Assembly (NCBI GenBank): GCA_021014945.1
Contig: MU266443.1
Location: 2,620-66,619 of the forward strand
DNA length: 64,000 nt
From: Leucogyrophana mollusca
Lineage: Eukaryota > Basidiomycota > Agaricomycetes > Boletales
Direction of reading: 5' to 3'
Below, in pieces: positions 37,900-48,875 of this stretch. The translations under genes were made by a program, and so were the position numbers. Within the stretch, counting starts at the first letter, position 1. Each line of letters opens with the position of its first letter. The notes beneath the pieces are model-generated. The model did not search any database and was not told the origin of the DNA. It saw only the letters and a list, made by a program, of their open reading frames with translations.

Positions 37900-40800
37900 A
37901 CGCACAGGAAGTTCAATTTTGGACTTCTTATCAACAGATCGATCTGATGAGTTCACAGGAATTCATCAATTTACGATAAAAAGACATGGCTTACATCACT
38001 GGTAGACCATGTCGCGATCCCCACACTGGCGGGTCGGTTTCAGGCTAAAAAAATATTGAAGAGGGATGAAGTCAACGACGAAACTATTAACGTGGATATC
38101 TCGGGGTGGCATGCAGAGATCGGAGCGGTCCGATCCCGCAGAACTATTGGTGTGAGGTCAGATTGATGAGTACCAGAAACCCCCCTGTTGGGGATGGGCT
38201 TGCTGGGGACGGGTATATGAGACCTAAAATCACAGTTAATACTTATTGTATACTTATGGTCTATTGAGTGACGGCCCGAGGTGAACTGCGCAGTTTGTGG
38301 TCGAAGATGAAGTCCATGACACTGAATATTAGCAAGGGTGGTTTCAGCTTTACAAACCTCCCAGGCAGAGCGAATGGCGAGGAAGAAACTAAGTCTTGCA
38401 ATCTTAATGTAAAGCTTATGTAATGAGGACGCACTGCGTGACATCGTTACCCTCGAACAAGGATCGCCATAAGCATGGCTCGAGATATTCGAAGGACAGG
38501 GTTTTGTTGTTAGGGAAGGAGTTCTGTTGCTGAGCAGCGGGGTCCGAGTCCGCCAGGACGTTGCTCGTCTGCCCGGCGGTGCGTACGAGTAATCCAGTGG
38601 ATGTATCCAGCACTCCTATCCACTCTGTGATGCTCACCCGATCCACCACCGTGACAGACACTGCCGTCTTCCGTTCAATCGCCTTCTCCATGCGATCAAC
38701 GCATCTTTATTCCTGTTAGTGGGCAGCATCAATGTGCGCCGGAAGATATACCCTACCTTTGCAATTCGAGCTTGGGTGAAGGCTGCGTTGACCTTCGGTT
38801 TTTCTTGACCAATTCTCCAACCTGTTTGAAGCGTCCGATGAAAGCCTCGAAATCTTGTTTAATTTAAATGGTGTTCTACATAGGTGGGTAGAATTCATCC
38901 GTGGTCGAGAAAGCTAAATAGCGACGTACCTTGACGACTGTGGAAACCCTAGTCAACATAGATAGAATGTCGTTGGCTGGCTTAAGAGAAACTAGCTTCT
39001 TGGCGACGTTGTCGTTAAGCATTCGTACTGTGTCGTCTAAAAAGCACACGACATTGTGGTGATTTGTCTGCGCCACTTATAGCCTCAACCCAAAACATGT
39101 TCCGTATTTTTAGAACGAAATCAAAAATCTACCCACATTCGCTTCCATGCTCGGAGTTGAGCTCAAATCTAAGGGGCAGATGGAGAGCAGAAGTGAGCTT
39201 CAGGTGGGGGGAGAACATGCTGGGCATAAGACTAAATCCATGATTCCGCGTGTAAACCTTGTGCCGCAGGCCATCTTCGCAGGTTTCATGACTTCCGCCG
39301 CATGCGAAAAAGGGAACGCGGCTCTTCACCTCATTTTGACAGCAGGCCAGCACACCAGCTCTTGACCCTACGGAGTCATAACCTCGTATTTAGTAAAGAT
39401 ATGCGACATCACATAACGATGGGAACCAGGATCTAGATTGACCTCGGTTCCCGAAGACCGACGGCGGATTAGCTTCGAGAACACGGGTTTCGGAGACGTG
39501 AGAGGATCACAGTGTTGAGCAATATTCCTGCATGGGGGTGGGTCTCTGGAAATGGCATTACCTGGCACGGTGTGGAAAATATAGTGTCGATGAGCTCACT
39601 TGGGTTGCACCCTCTTTTTGAGGTGTACGGCAAGTCACAGAAGCACTTGGAAGGGGAGCATTCTCTGAATGGGTGTTTTCTTGGCCATCTTTGGGGCTGT
39701 AATGAACACTTAGCATCCTCCTGTACAAGAATCGAGGGCGATGGCCGTGGGAGACATCATGTTTTATCGCAAATGGGGACAGTGAGCTCTCCTGCCTGTA
39801 AAGAGGCGCACCACACCCCAAAGCACCCCAAAGCAGTTCGGGCAGGAGCCGCCACTCTCCCGACAAGATCCCCCAAGGATGTCACCCTCAAGGGTAAGTC
39901 AAGGGTAAGTGCTGATACCACCGTTGAGCGTGCCTCCGCAACCTTCTACACAAGCACTCTGAGGTAAGCAATAAAGCTATTTGAGATGTATAGCCCCTCA
40001 CCCTGCGAGCAGAATGGTGCGCGGTCGTGGATCTGTATCTTAACGCGGTGGCCAAGCTTACAGTCGTCAGCCATCTCGTGTGGGCGGCGACTGCGGCTTT
40101 TCACAAGACGGAGATGTTGCGTGATACAATTCAGTACAGATGTGACACGAGCATGAAAACAATATCCCCGGGACTCATGATGGTCTCCGTGAAGTGATAC
40201 ACATTGTCCGCATAGCCATCTGGACTGTGATACGTTCTGATATGTTAGCGGGGCCTTGGTAGTTAGCACCTGCGCTGCGCACAACAAGACGCTATCCATG
40301 ACCCAGAGCTCGCACAGCCACGTACACTGCGGGCGCGGTTCGCACTGGGCATCTGGTAACCCATCCTGCCATACCCAGCCCATAACTTCTTTGCGAGAGG
40401 TGTTTCCTTGCGGAGAGAAAGACCTCTACTAGTAGTAGGAGGTCTGTGGGGCATGTACTCGTTGGGGTTGCGAAACATTTGGAAGAGAGAGGAGCCGACA
40501 AGAACGATCGACGGGCTGAGTAATAGTGCGTGCACTCACCGAGTGGACCCTGCTTCCAGCTGGAATCGCTATCTCTCCAAGTCCCTCGACTAGTCGGAGA
40601 TGAGAAGCGCATTCTTGCTTGTCGACTACCAGTCCCGTGAGAGTGGACCCTCCTGAGGTCGGTGTACCTGCATCCCAGAGACAAGACGAGAGGCAGAAGG
40701 TGCCCGAATCGATAGTAGTCCTTGGTCGTAGGCGGGAGGTTTATAATGCGAGGCTGCTTACGTGTAAGGAACCAGGAAAGCTTGTTCGTTGGAAATTCCG

Positions 40801-40905
40801 TTAGTTCTGAGTAAAGGGTATAGAGGACAATGTGCAGCTACACTCAGGTCCTCCAGTTACAATTGCAAAGAGTGAGAGATAAGTTTAAAGATAGTCCAAC
40901 CTTCT
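37900..40905 (-). other. Unresolved region with several exon-like minus-strand segments
   Basis: No complete gene could be assembled, but several stretches read as protein and end at plausible splice sites. Examples are MLNDNVAKKLVSLKPANDIL then STVVK at a GTACGT donor (about 38.94-39.04 kb), FIGRFKQVGELVKKNRRS (about 38.77-38.85 kb), MEKAIERKTAVSVTVVDR (38.64-38.69 kb) and FSKLIRRRSSGTEVNLDPG (39.42-39.51 kb). Another pair is NGISNEQAFLVPYT joined through a GTAAGC intron to TTIDSGTFCLSS and GLGEIAIPAGSRVHS (40.53-40.83 kb). The helical segments near 38.6-39.0 kb could be one gene and those near 40 kb another, intact or decayed. I recognise no family. Confidence 0.3.
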
Positions 40906-41190
40906 GTGCCACAAGTCGCCAGCTCGCCACTTATTTTGTCGATGGATTATGGGTCAATTTATGGCGCTTGCTGTGCACTTATGACATTTATGATTTGGCG
41001 CGTTAGCGCCCATCGCTCCATCTGCTATAAAACTGTCATCAATGCAATCGAGGTGTGCGGGAATTGCGTAGTTCATCCGTGCCTCTACTCGAAAGCACCT
41101 AGAACCTGTTGTAGTCACCCTCAGTTCTCTCAAACAAGATGGAAGAGGGGCGGACTCTCCGGAAGTAAGTGCAGCACGACAGCCCCATAC

Positions 41191-44100
41191 ATGGCCACGG
41201 TCCTTGACCAGAGACTGATTGTACGTGATCCCACAAGGGCGAACCCAAAGACTATTCAAGATAAATTCCTTGTCGGATATCAGGGATGGTGAGCACCGTT
41301 CCCCTCGAAAGGCGATGGCTGAGGCCATGTCAGGCCTTTGCGACGAGCGTCACATTATCGAAGGATATTGAGTCGAATGACGGCTAATCCTGTCACACAG
41401 GTTTACGTGTGCAGGAGACGGTGAACCGGTTGGCCCAGGTTAGTATGGGCACTGCTCTCTGTATGGTCCTCGCCTGCATGCTCATCTATGCAGGTCACCA
41501 CGGCTGGCTGCACTGGTTTAACTACCCGGTCCCAGACGGCGGTCGTCCGAACACTGACCTCTGGCCTGATGTATCAGAGTACTCTCCTTCAGAGCTCTAT
41601 CCGGCCCCCGGGTTGAAGTATGCTAATGGTGATCAAGTGTTCTTGTTTTCATCGCGGCATCCGAAGACTGTTCGAAGGTACGCTCACTCAATTTGAATGC
41701 ACGTTCTTCCCACAGACTTCCCATAGACACTTCCACTGGATGGCCCTTCATGGTGTCGACGGCGCGTTTCTTCAACGCTTCGCGGGGCAATGTGACGTGG
41801 AAGCCGGCAATGAAGGTATCCTGCGCATTAGAGACGAAGTCGGCGACCAGGTCAGGGAGGCAGCAGAGCAAGAGGGCCGAGTCTTTGCTATAATGTACGC
41901 GACTTTGATCCTACCCTTGTTTGACGTTTGCTAACGACTTTCGAACATAGGTATGACGTTTCAGGCGTCTCTCCTGACCGCATTCAGCGTGTGCTAGAGC
42001 GAGACTGGGTCCATCTCATGCGCGACAAGTGTTTACTGGACAGCCCAAACTATCTACGGGAGAAAGGCAAACCTGTTGTTGCACTCTGGGGCATGTACAA
42101 GTTACAATTCTCTTCAATCCCTGTACTCAATCTACTTTCCTAGGATTTGGATTCAACGACCGCAATCACTCTCCTGCCGTTGTCCGTGCGATTGTCAGTT
42201 TCTTCCGGAGTGCGACCCCAGGGGGTGTGTATATTGTGGCAGGCACTCCTGCGCACTGGCGTACATCCGTTTCGGATGCCGACAGGAACCCTGAATTTGT
42301 CGATGTGTGGTTGAATGAATTTGATGCGATCTGTCCTTGGACTGTTGGACGATATGGGAACGAAGACGACGCCGATCGATTTGCAGAGGAGAAGATCAAG
42401 GGGGATGTTGATCTTCTGAAGAAGAGGGCAGAGGAAGGCGGAAAGAAGGTGGACTATATGCCTGTGATCCTTCCAGGGGGCAGTGTGAGTCTTCTCGTTT
42501 CCTTACATTGTTCAGATTGCGATATCTTTTTGATCAGGGATATAACTTGTCCGAGGGCAAGTGGGGGTTTAATGACATTAAGAGGAACGGTGGGCGATTC
42601 TTATGGAAGCAGATATTCAACGCACGCCGGGCAGGCGTCAGAACAATATACGGTGCAATGTGGGATGAGTGAGTGCATATCGTCTCGATGCTCCTTGAAA
42701 GCAACCGAGCGCGCATCCTTCTTTAGGTATGACGAAGGAACCGCCTACATGCCCGTGGTTCCTAACAAGAGCATGCTTCCTGTTCACGACAAGTACCAGT
42801 TCATGGCGCTCGACGAGGACGGGTATGACCTCCCGTCAGATTGGTACATGCGTATCTGCGGGTTCGCGGGAGAAGCACTCCGTGGCGAACGCAGGCTCCA
42901 TGAGACCTTCCCCGTCAAGGAACTGCAGGACTATTGGGGTACGAGACCGAGATACGAAGAAAAGGAAGAGAAGCCACCGGCTGAGGAGGCAGAGAAGGCG
43001 TATCGAGAATGGATGGCTACTCAAGCACCAAAGGAGGCGGATGAAGTTCCACCGCCTCCCTATTCGCTAGAAGCAGAACAGCAGCCACAGCAGCAACCTA
43101 CCACAACTTCTGCGGGACCCTCCGGTTCTGTATCAAGTGTGCGACCGCTCCCGGCGCCAAGTGAGGTGCGCAGTCCGTCCGCGACGGTGGTCATGCCACC
43201 CATGTCCAGCCGACCATCACCTTCAGCTCCTAGTGCCCGCCCCCCTTCGGTTGACAAGTCTTCTCGACCACCAATATCCCTTCCGGTCGAAGCTAATATA
43301 CGGCCGCCCTCGACGTCTCCTCTGCCAGCTAGCTCGTCGCGGGTATCGTCTCCACATCACAGTGTGAATTCCCTCGCAGACGACTTCAGCCGTCAGCGAA
43401 TCTCGACCTCCCAAACTCCTCACCCTCCCCCTCCCCGACTCTCGTCCAAACCCATTTTAGAGGTTCCCACTGGTGACATGAAGCGGGCACCCTCGCCTAT
43501 GTCGACTCCAGGTCCAAGCCTCCCCCCGCACACGAGCTCTCACCACCCGCCTCCCGTCTCTCACACAACCCGCCCATCCCTCAGTCCACAACCAAATCCC
43601 GGGCAGATGTCTCAGTCGTCGCACCGTCCTCCCGATCACAGCATGTACGGAGCCTCAGCTATGCCTAGCCCCACCCTAGAGTGGCCGCTCAGACCCCCTC
43701 ATGGACCCCCCGCACACTACGATCCACAATTTGACTATCAAAGAAATAATATATACCCTCAGCCACAGCAGTGGGGCGGCTGGGCACCACCAAGCAGCCC
43801 TCCTGCTGGATACCCTTTCAACTATCCCTATTCTCCTGGCTCCCCGAACCACGGCCCGCCTCATCACCCGTCGCCGCCACCTCATTTCGGGCCGCAGGGG
43901 CCACCTCCTGCTGTTCCTCCAAGTGCGTCAGACATTTTCCGCGTGCAATCAGAACTGCTAACATGACGGACGGTGATTAGGACCGTATGGTGGATCTATG
44001 CCGTCGCCTCCGTTGCACCCGCAATATCCCAACTACGTACCTTATCAGCAGCCCGGCCCCCAGCCTTTCAACGGCGGTGGTGGAGGTTTCGCGGGCCGTG

Positions 44101-44264
44101 CGCGGAGCGCTGTTGACGGGGTTGTCGGGCAGGAGACAAGAAGGCAACTTGAGAAGAGTGTCGAGTCGCTGGCACAGAGTAAGCCATCCTTGTACCAGGT
44201 GGCCGCATCCTGCTGATGCCTAATTTTCGTAGCTGGGTCAAAGTTATTGAACAAGTTCAAGTAG
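41191..44264 (+). CDS. GH71/GH99-like glycoside hydrolase with a long Pro/Ser-rich tail
   Basis: Protein of the GH99_GH71-like superfamily, often annotated in fungi as xylosidase/arabinosidase; activity is unproven. The TIM-barrel part includes FLVGYQGWFTCAGDGEPVG, HHGWLHWFNYPVPDGG, RHFHWMALHGVDGAFLQRF, VFAIMYDVSGV, PVVALWGFGFNDR and VDVWLNEFDAICPW. It ends GAMWDEYDEGTAYMPV and ELQDYWGTRPRYEE. After about 42.96 kb comes a tail of over 330 residues, dominated by Pro, Ser and His. A short Gly/Arg segment and SKLLNKFK close the protein. No signal peptide is visible, so it may be cytosolic or unconventionally secreted. The start ATG gives MATVLDQRLIVRDP, which runs directly into the domain. At least eight exons. 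Confidence 0.83.
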
Positions 44265-44593
44265 ACCAGATGATGGTTTACTGGCGCATATGTTGGACTC
44301 GCTTGCGGTTAGGCGAACTGTAAATTGACTTAGTGATTTTGAACGGATATTTGGGCTCCTACCAGTAGACTAGACACCAGAATGAACATTTCTTGTATCG
44401 ATCCGAGTTCAAGTGTGTAGGGAAACGAGAGCAACGTCGTATATCCAATAGTCAGAATGGAGGTAGTAGTCTCAGTACTTGCGGTACGCGGCAAGGCACG
44501 AGACGCGTACAGGGACGCGTACATACAGCCAAACACCAGTAATCTTTCCACTTTCAACATCTGCCTTGCCATGTCTTTCCGTTTACGACGACC

Positions 44594-45014
44594 ATGAAGG
44601 TCCACGTCAAGCATTGGAGTGCAGTCGCCCAGTGGCGGTGGAATACCGGAAACTCAGAAGAAGACGATGAGGGAGACGTTTGCGGAATATGCAGAGTCCC
44701 GTTCGAGGGCTGTTGCCCTTCCTGCAAAATGCCTGGCGACGATTGCCCACTCAGTGCGCGCTCTCTTTCTTCCGTCCGAAACGCTGCCGCAGCTTTTCGT
44801 GCTAACATCTTCGTGTAGTTTGGGGTGAATGCAGCCACGTATTCCATATGCACTGCTTGCTCAAGTGGATCGGGACCGCAGCGTCGAAACAGCAGTGCCC
44901 AATGGACCGTCGGACTTGGGGTTTGTCATAATCTTCGTTGCACCTCCCTACTTTGACTAATTTACCTGTTCAGTCACTGCTGAACGGAAAGTAAATAGCA
45001 ACGACAGAAGCTGA
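44594..45014 (+). CDS. APC11: Anaphase-promoting complex subunit 11 (RING-H2)
   Basis: Catalytic RING subunit of the APC/C ubiquitin ligase, which recruits the E2 and drives cyclin and securin degradation in the nucleus. Three exons in exact phase (44594-44753, 44819-44920, 44974-45014) give 100 aa, a normal length for the family. The whole protein is diagnostic: [59 protein letters not shown] and QQCPMDRRTWVTAERK. All zinc ligands of the RING-H2 fold are present. The last residues (VNSNDRS) are variable. Confidence 0.96.
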
Positions 45015-45648
45015 CCATGATCTGGTCCCCACCCTTATCGCGTCCTTCCCCATACCAGCTGTATCGATATTCGAATCTCTTCACTGTATCCTACATTTGC
45101 GAGGGCCATTTTGGTCAGGCAACGAACAGCACCCATGGGTATCATGACTCCGGCGGGTTGCGTATGAACGATCCGATTCTGTGAATATACACTAGTAATA
45201 CAGGGCGACTAACCAACAATCACCCATATAAATGCCTTTCATCTTTGAGGGGATCCACATCGAACCATTGTACAAGAGACATAAAACAAGACAAAAGGAG
45301 GGGCAAAAAGAATAGAAAAACTGATCATCTGGAGATGCTCTAACGTACATTGTAACGCGTTGTCGACAGCGGCGGTGACCAACAGTCCAAGGGCGAACCA
45401 TAAATAATTCTGGGTACAAGCACAGAGAGTAGTGAAGTTGTTTGGAATGGACGCGAGGCGATTGAGTGTCTAGGCGATGCTAGAGTATGACAAAACAGCG
45501 TTACCCAGAAGGAAAGAACGGATGTGCATATCTAGATAGAGACGAAGCGGGTCGCAGGTGGACATGATAGGTCGTGACGAATCAAATTAAACGGGACCGG
45601 GCCAATGACTTTTGTTTCCTTCCTTTGCGTTTATGGATCGAGGGGGCA
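45015..45648. other. Intergenic between convergent APC11 and PSP1-domain genes
   Basis: 634 bp with no supportable open frame; it presumably holds both 3' untranslated regions. Confidence 0.5.
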
Positions 45649-47958
45649 TCATTGCTCGTACCCGCCCGGGCCCTGAAGTGAGGCCATCCAGATCCTAGTT
45701 TTGTACAGCCTATGTGAACGACCTCAGTGACTGCCAGGACCCAAGAACAAAGACATAGCATACCGGAATAATTCTCGCACAAGCTCTCGGAAATCGATAC
45801 GCTTTTCCGCAATAAAGTAGAATGTCAATTTACGACGATCCCTGCGAACAACATGGGTGAGTAGTCCGGAACACCGTGCTTTCAAGACTCACCACTGATA
45901 CTCTGCATCGATGACCTCCATTGGCAGCTTCTTTTGCCGGACCTTGCTCTGGCATAACTGGAGGGCCTTGACCTCGTCCTGTATTTTGGTGACAAGATGC
46001 CTGGTGAAAACGCGGTGAGCGTGAATGACGACGAACACAAGCCGTAATACGCACTGTGTATCTTGAGGCTGGGCTTTTCCGTAAATCATCTTCGGATTAA
46101 TCTCCTTCTTTCCGCTTGCTCCGCTTTGGGGACCACCAGGGCTCATCGGGCCACCATCTCCAAACCCAACGCGCTCCTTTTGCTCGCGCTGAAATTCCTC
46201 CACCTCTTTCAAGGTGATACTGTCATTGACAACCTTACCCAGATCCTTCCCTCTGTCCGCCTCTACTATGACCAGATCACCAACTCTGACGTCCAGGCTT
46301 AGATCCGTCAAGTAGAATAAGTCAGTGCGACCGGCTTTGAACTCTACAATGTACAAGGGCCAAGACGCGGGCACCGCGGACAGCGGTACACCCTTGCCCA
46401 GATCGCTGAAGCTGGGAGCCGCGGCATCCGAGGTACGACGTTGGATTTGCTGGGGATAGAACGGTCCCTGCTGAGGCTGGATGGCGCGACCGGTCGTAGG
46501 GGACACAGGGGAGGTAGGCAGAGCGCTGGAGCCCGTAGAGGTGGTGCGGGTGAAGGAAGAAACCCCGTTTCCTTGTTGAGGAAGGTATTGGATACCTTGC
46601 CCGGGAATAAAGCGGGCAGTCAACGGCAGCTGCTGGTTTCCGCCACCACCGCTGAGGTATTGTGATTCGGAGAGCTGCTGTTCGAAGGCGCTGCGAGGGG
46701 GACTTCCTCCGGTGGACAGCCCGCTGTCGCTGGGCGACCCGAATGGCTGACGGGATGAGAACGAGCCCCCGGGTATGTTGAGGTTAAGAGGCTGGTATGG
46801 TGAGACGCGGTCGGAGGAAGGTGGGCTGCGAGACAGTGGAGCGTAGATAGGAAGTGAGGAGGGCTGGCTGGGGGGATGTTGTGCGGAAGTGTGACCATTA
46901 TCCTTCCCGCCGAGACTGAGCACGCCGAGATCCGCAGCGAGGTCGTCATCGGACAGCATTAATCCCCCGCGTCCGAAACTCTGAGTCTGGAAAACACTTG
47001 GGCGAGTTGGCTCATCCTGACCATCATTTCCGGGGGCATTGAACCCAACAATGGTCGGTCTCCTCGGTTGGACGACGCTGACGCTATGCCGCCGGCTCGT
47101 CGTCCCACTCCCTCCGCCTCCGTTCTCGTCTTTCGGGGGGTTCATCCCCGCCCAAAGTTCTCGAAACGCCGATCCATCATCCAACAAAATTTGTCCGACG
47201 TCTCTCACGAACGGGCTCATGTTCGAGATATCGATCGTTTGTCTGCTAGAATAGCCATTGGAACCACCAATGGGCGAATCAAGATGGTTACTCAAAGGTG
47301 ATCTGCCCATAGTTCCGAGTGAACCATACCGGCTGCTGCCAGGCGGTTTGATCTCCCCATAACGAGAACCGGGGATATTGAGCGGGTTTGAAGATAGCGA
47401 TGACGATTCCGACCAGAGACCTTGGCTTTGGAAAGGGCTCCCTATAGGCCCAGGGCGCGTTGTCGTCGCCAGAGATTGTGACCTGCTGCGCGTTAAATCC
47501 GGGGCAAAGGATCTGCCTCTGGACATTGACATCGTCGGTGAGATGTACTGCTCGTCATAGGTATCAGATAGCGCTTCCGATTCGTCATCCTCGATGGTCG
47601 ACGGGAATGCACGAGCATCACGCATTGCGGAGGAAAAGTTGGACTGAGTATTGGAAAAAGAAGGGCTGCGTGTGGGAACGGATGAGGACAGAGCACCCGA
47701 ACGAGCGCCTGGATTGAGTGCCGACTGCATTCGTGAAGTCGACCACGGAGTGCTCGCGGTGCCCCCCAAGTTAGAAGGAATAGTATGTTGCTGTGATGGA
47801 GAACTCAGAAAGCTCTGGCCGTTGCTGTGTGGTGGCTGGCTAGTGGCGCGTTCTCGATGAGTACCGGATCCTGAATCCGGTCTAGCTGGGGCAAGGAATC
47901 GATTCCTTCGATCAGCCTCGTCAGGAAATGATTGTTGGGCACTATTTGAGTACTGCAT
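45649..47958 (-). CDS. PSP1: PSP1 C-terminal-domain protein (RNA-granule/polymerase-suppressor family)
   Basis: Related to yeast Psp1, a P-body-associated protein found as a suppressor of DNA-polymerase mutants; the bacterial relative is the PSP1/YaaT family. The first exon (46055-47958) encodes about 520 residues of Ser/Pro/Gln/Gly-rich disordered sequence. The domain follows: LYIVEFKAGRTDLFYL, VRVGDLVIVEADRGKDLGKV, then across introns KIQDEVKALQLCQSKVRQKK, LPMEVIDAEYQWDRRKLTFY, FIAEKRIDFRELVRELFR and LYKTRIWMASLQGPGGYEQ. Four exons. Intron 46001-46054 is 54 nt, a multiple of three with no stop, so retention would keep the frame. The start ATG opens MQYSNSAQQSFPDE. Confidence 0.87.
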
Positions 47959-48875
47959 CGTGGGCCAAAGGGTCTACGAAGTTTTGCTAATTCTTGAATA
48001 CGGCCACCGTGCTTATACGTCGTGTGATCCAGGAACCGTTGCAGCTGATGAGTCCGGTTTTCCTTCCTCTTTGTCGCGTAAAAGAAATCGTAACGCCTCT
48101 ACAGATGTCAATTCTCGCACCGTGCACGACGTGATGAGTACCAGAGTGCACGCACCAGACGTTTCTCCTGTATATAATGTATCGTCAAACCCGCCGATTC
48201 CCGGCGAAAACTGACAGTGAAAAGCCGGGTTTACAGGATCTATTCGTGCCAGTCGAAAATAACGTCTCCCTGCGGAGAAGAGTGTACAGTTATCTAGCCA
48301 AAGACAAGGAAAGATATGAGCGCGAGATGAATAATTTGTAAAGGAAGAGCAGAATTGCGGAATCTATGAGGAGTGAACTGCCCCCAGACTGGCAACCCAA
48401 ACAGGCCTGCCAATTTGTCCACCTGGTCACCTGGCCCTCATCACATGAACCGAACCAAGCGAAACTGCGGACTTTGCCAGCTCCTCTCAATTACGAACCG
48501 AGCAAATACTCGCAGTATGAAATCCACGCGCAAAGACAGCCGCTGTACCATAGTAAATAGTGTACGAAGAGTAGTAACCAGCTTTCTATCATACCGGGCG
48601 GAAGCACTCAGCTCCCCACAGTCACCACTCTTCATGTGTCTCGAATGAATAGAGAAAGATGGAGTGCCTCTAGAACAGCGTTCCAACTCCCACATCCAAC
48701 TATAGATCCCGCGAGAGTCCAGGGCATACAAATAAACAACCATGTGCCCTCGGAACCGGAAGGCAGGTCACGCCCTGGGTGCCGGAGCCGTATAAGAATT
48801 ATCACTCGTCGGCAACGGAGGACACATCTTGGCTTGCGATCCAGGCAACCACCGCCAATGCGGAATAACGCAGCG
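47959..48875. other. Intergenic: PSP1-gene promoter and RGP1 3' flank
   Basis: 917 bp upstream of the PSP1-domain gene and downstream of RGP1 (both on the minus strand). Several short frames, none with a domain or conserved look. Confidence 0.5.

Noticed and set aside
43137..43961. Several open frames overlapping the proline-rich tail of the GH71/GH99-like gene
   Set aside because: They are other-frame shadows of a GC-rich, repeat-like coding region; only the frame in phase with the catalytic exons ends in a consistent splice and stop.
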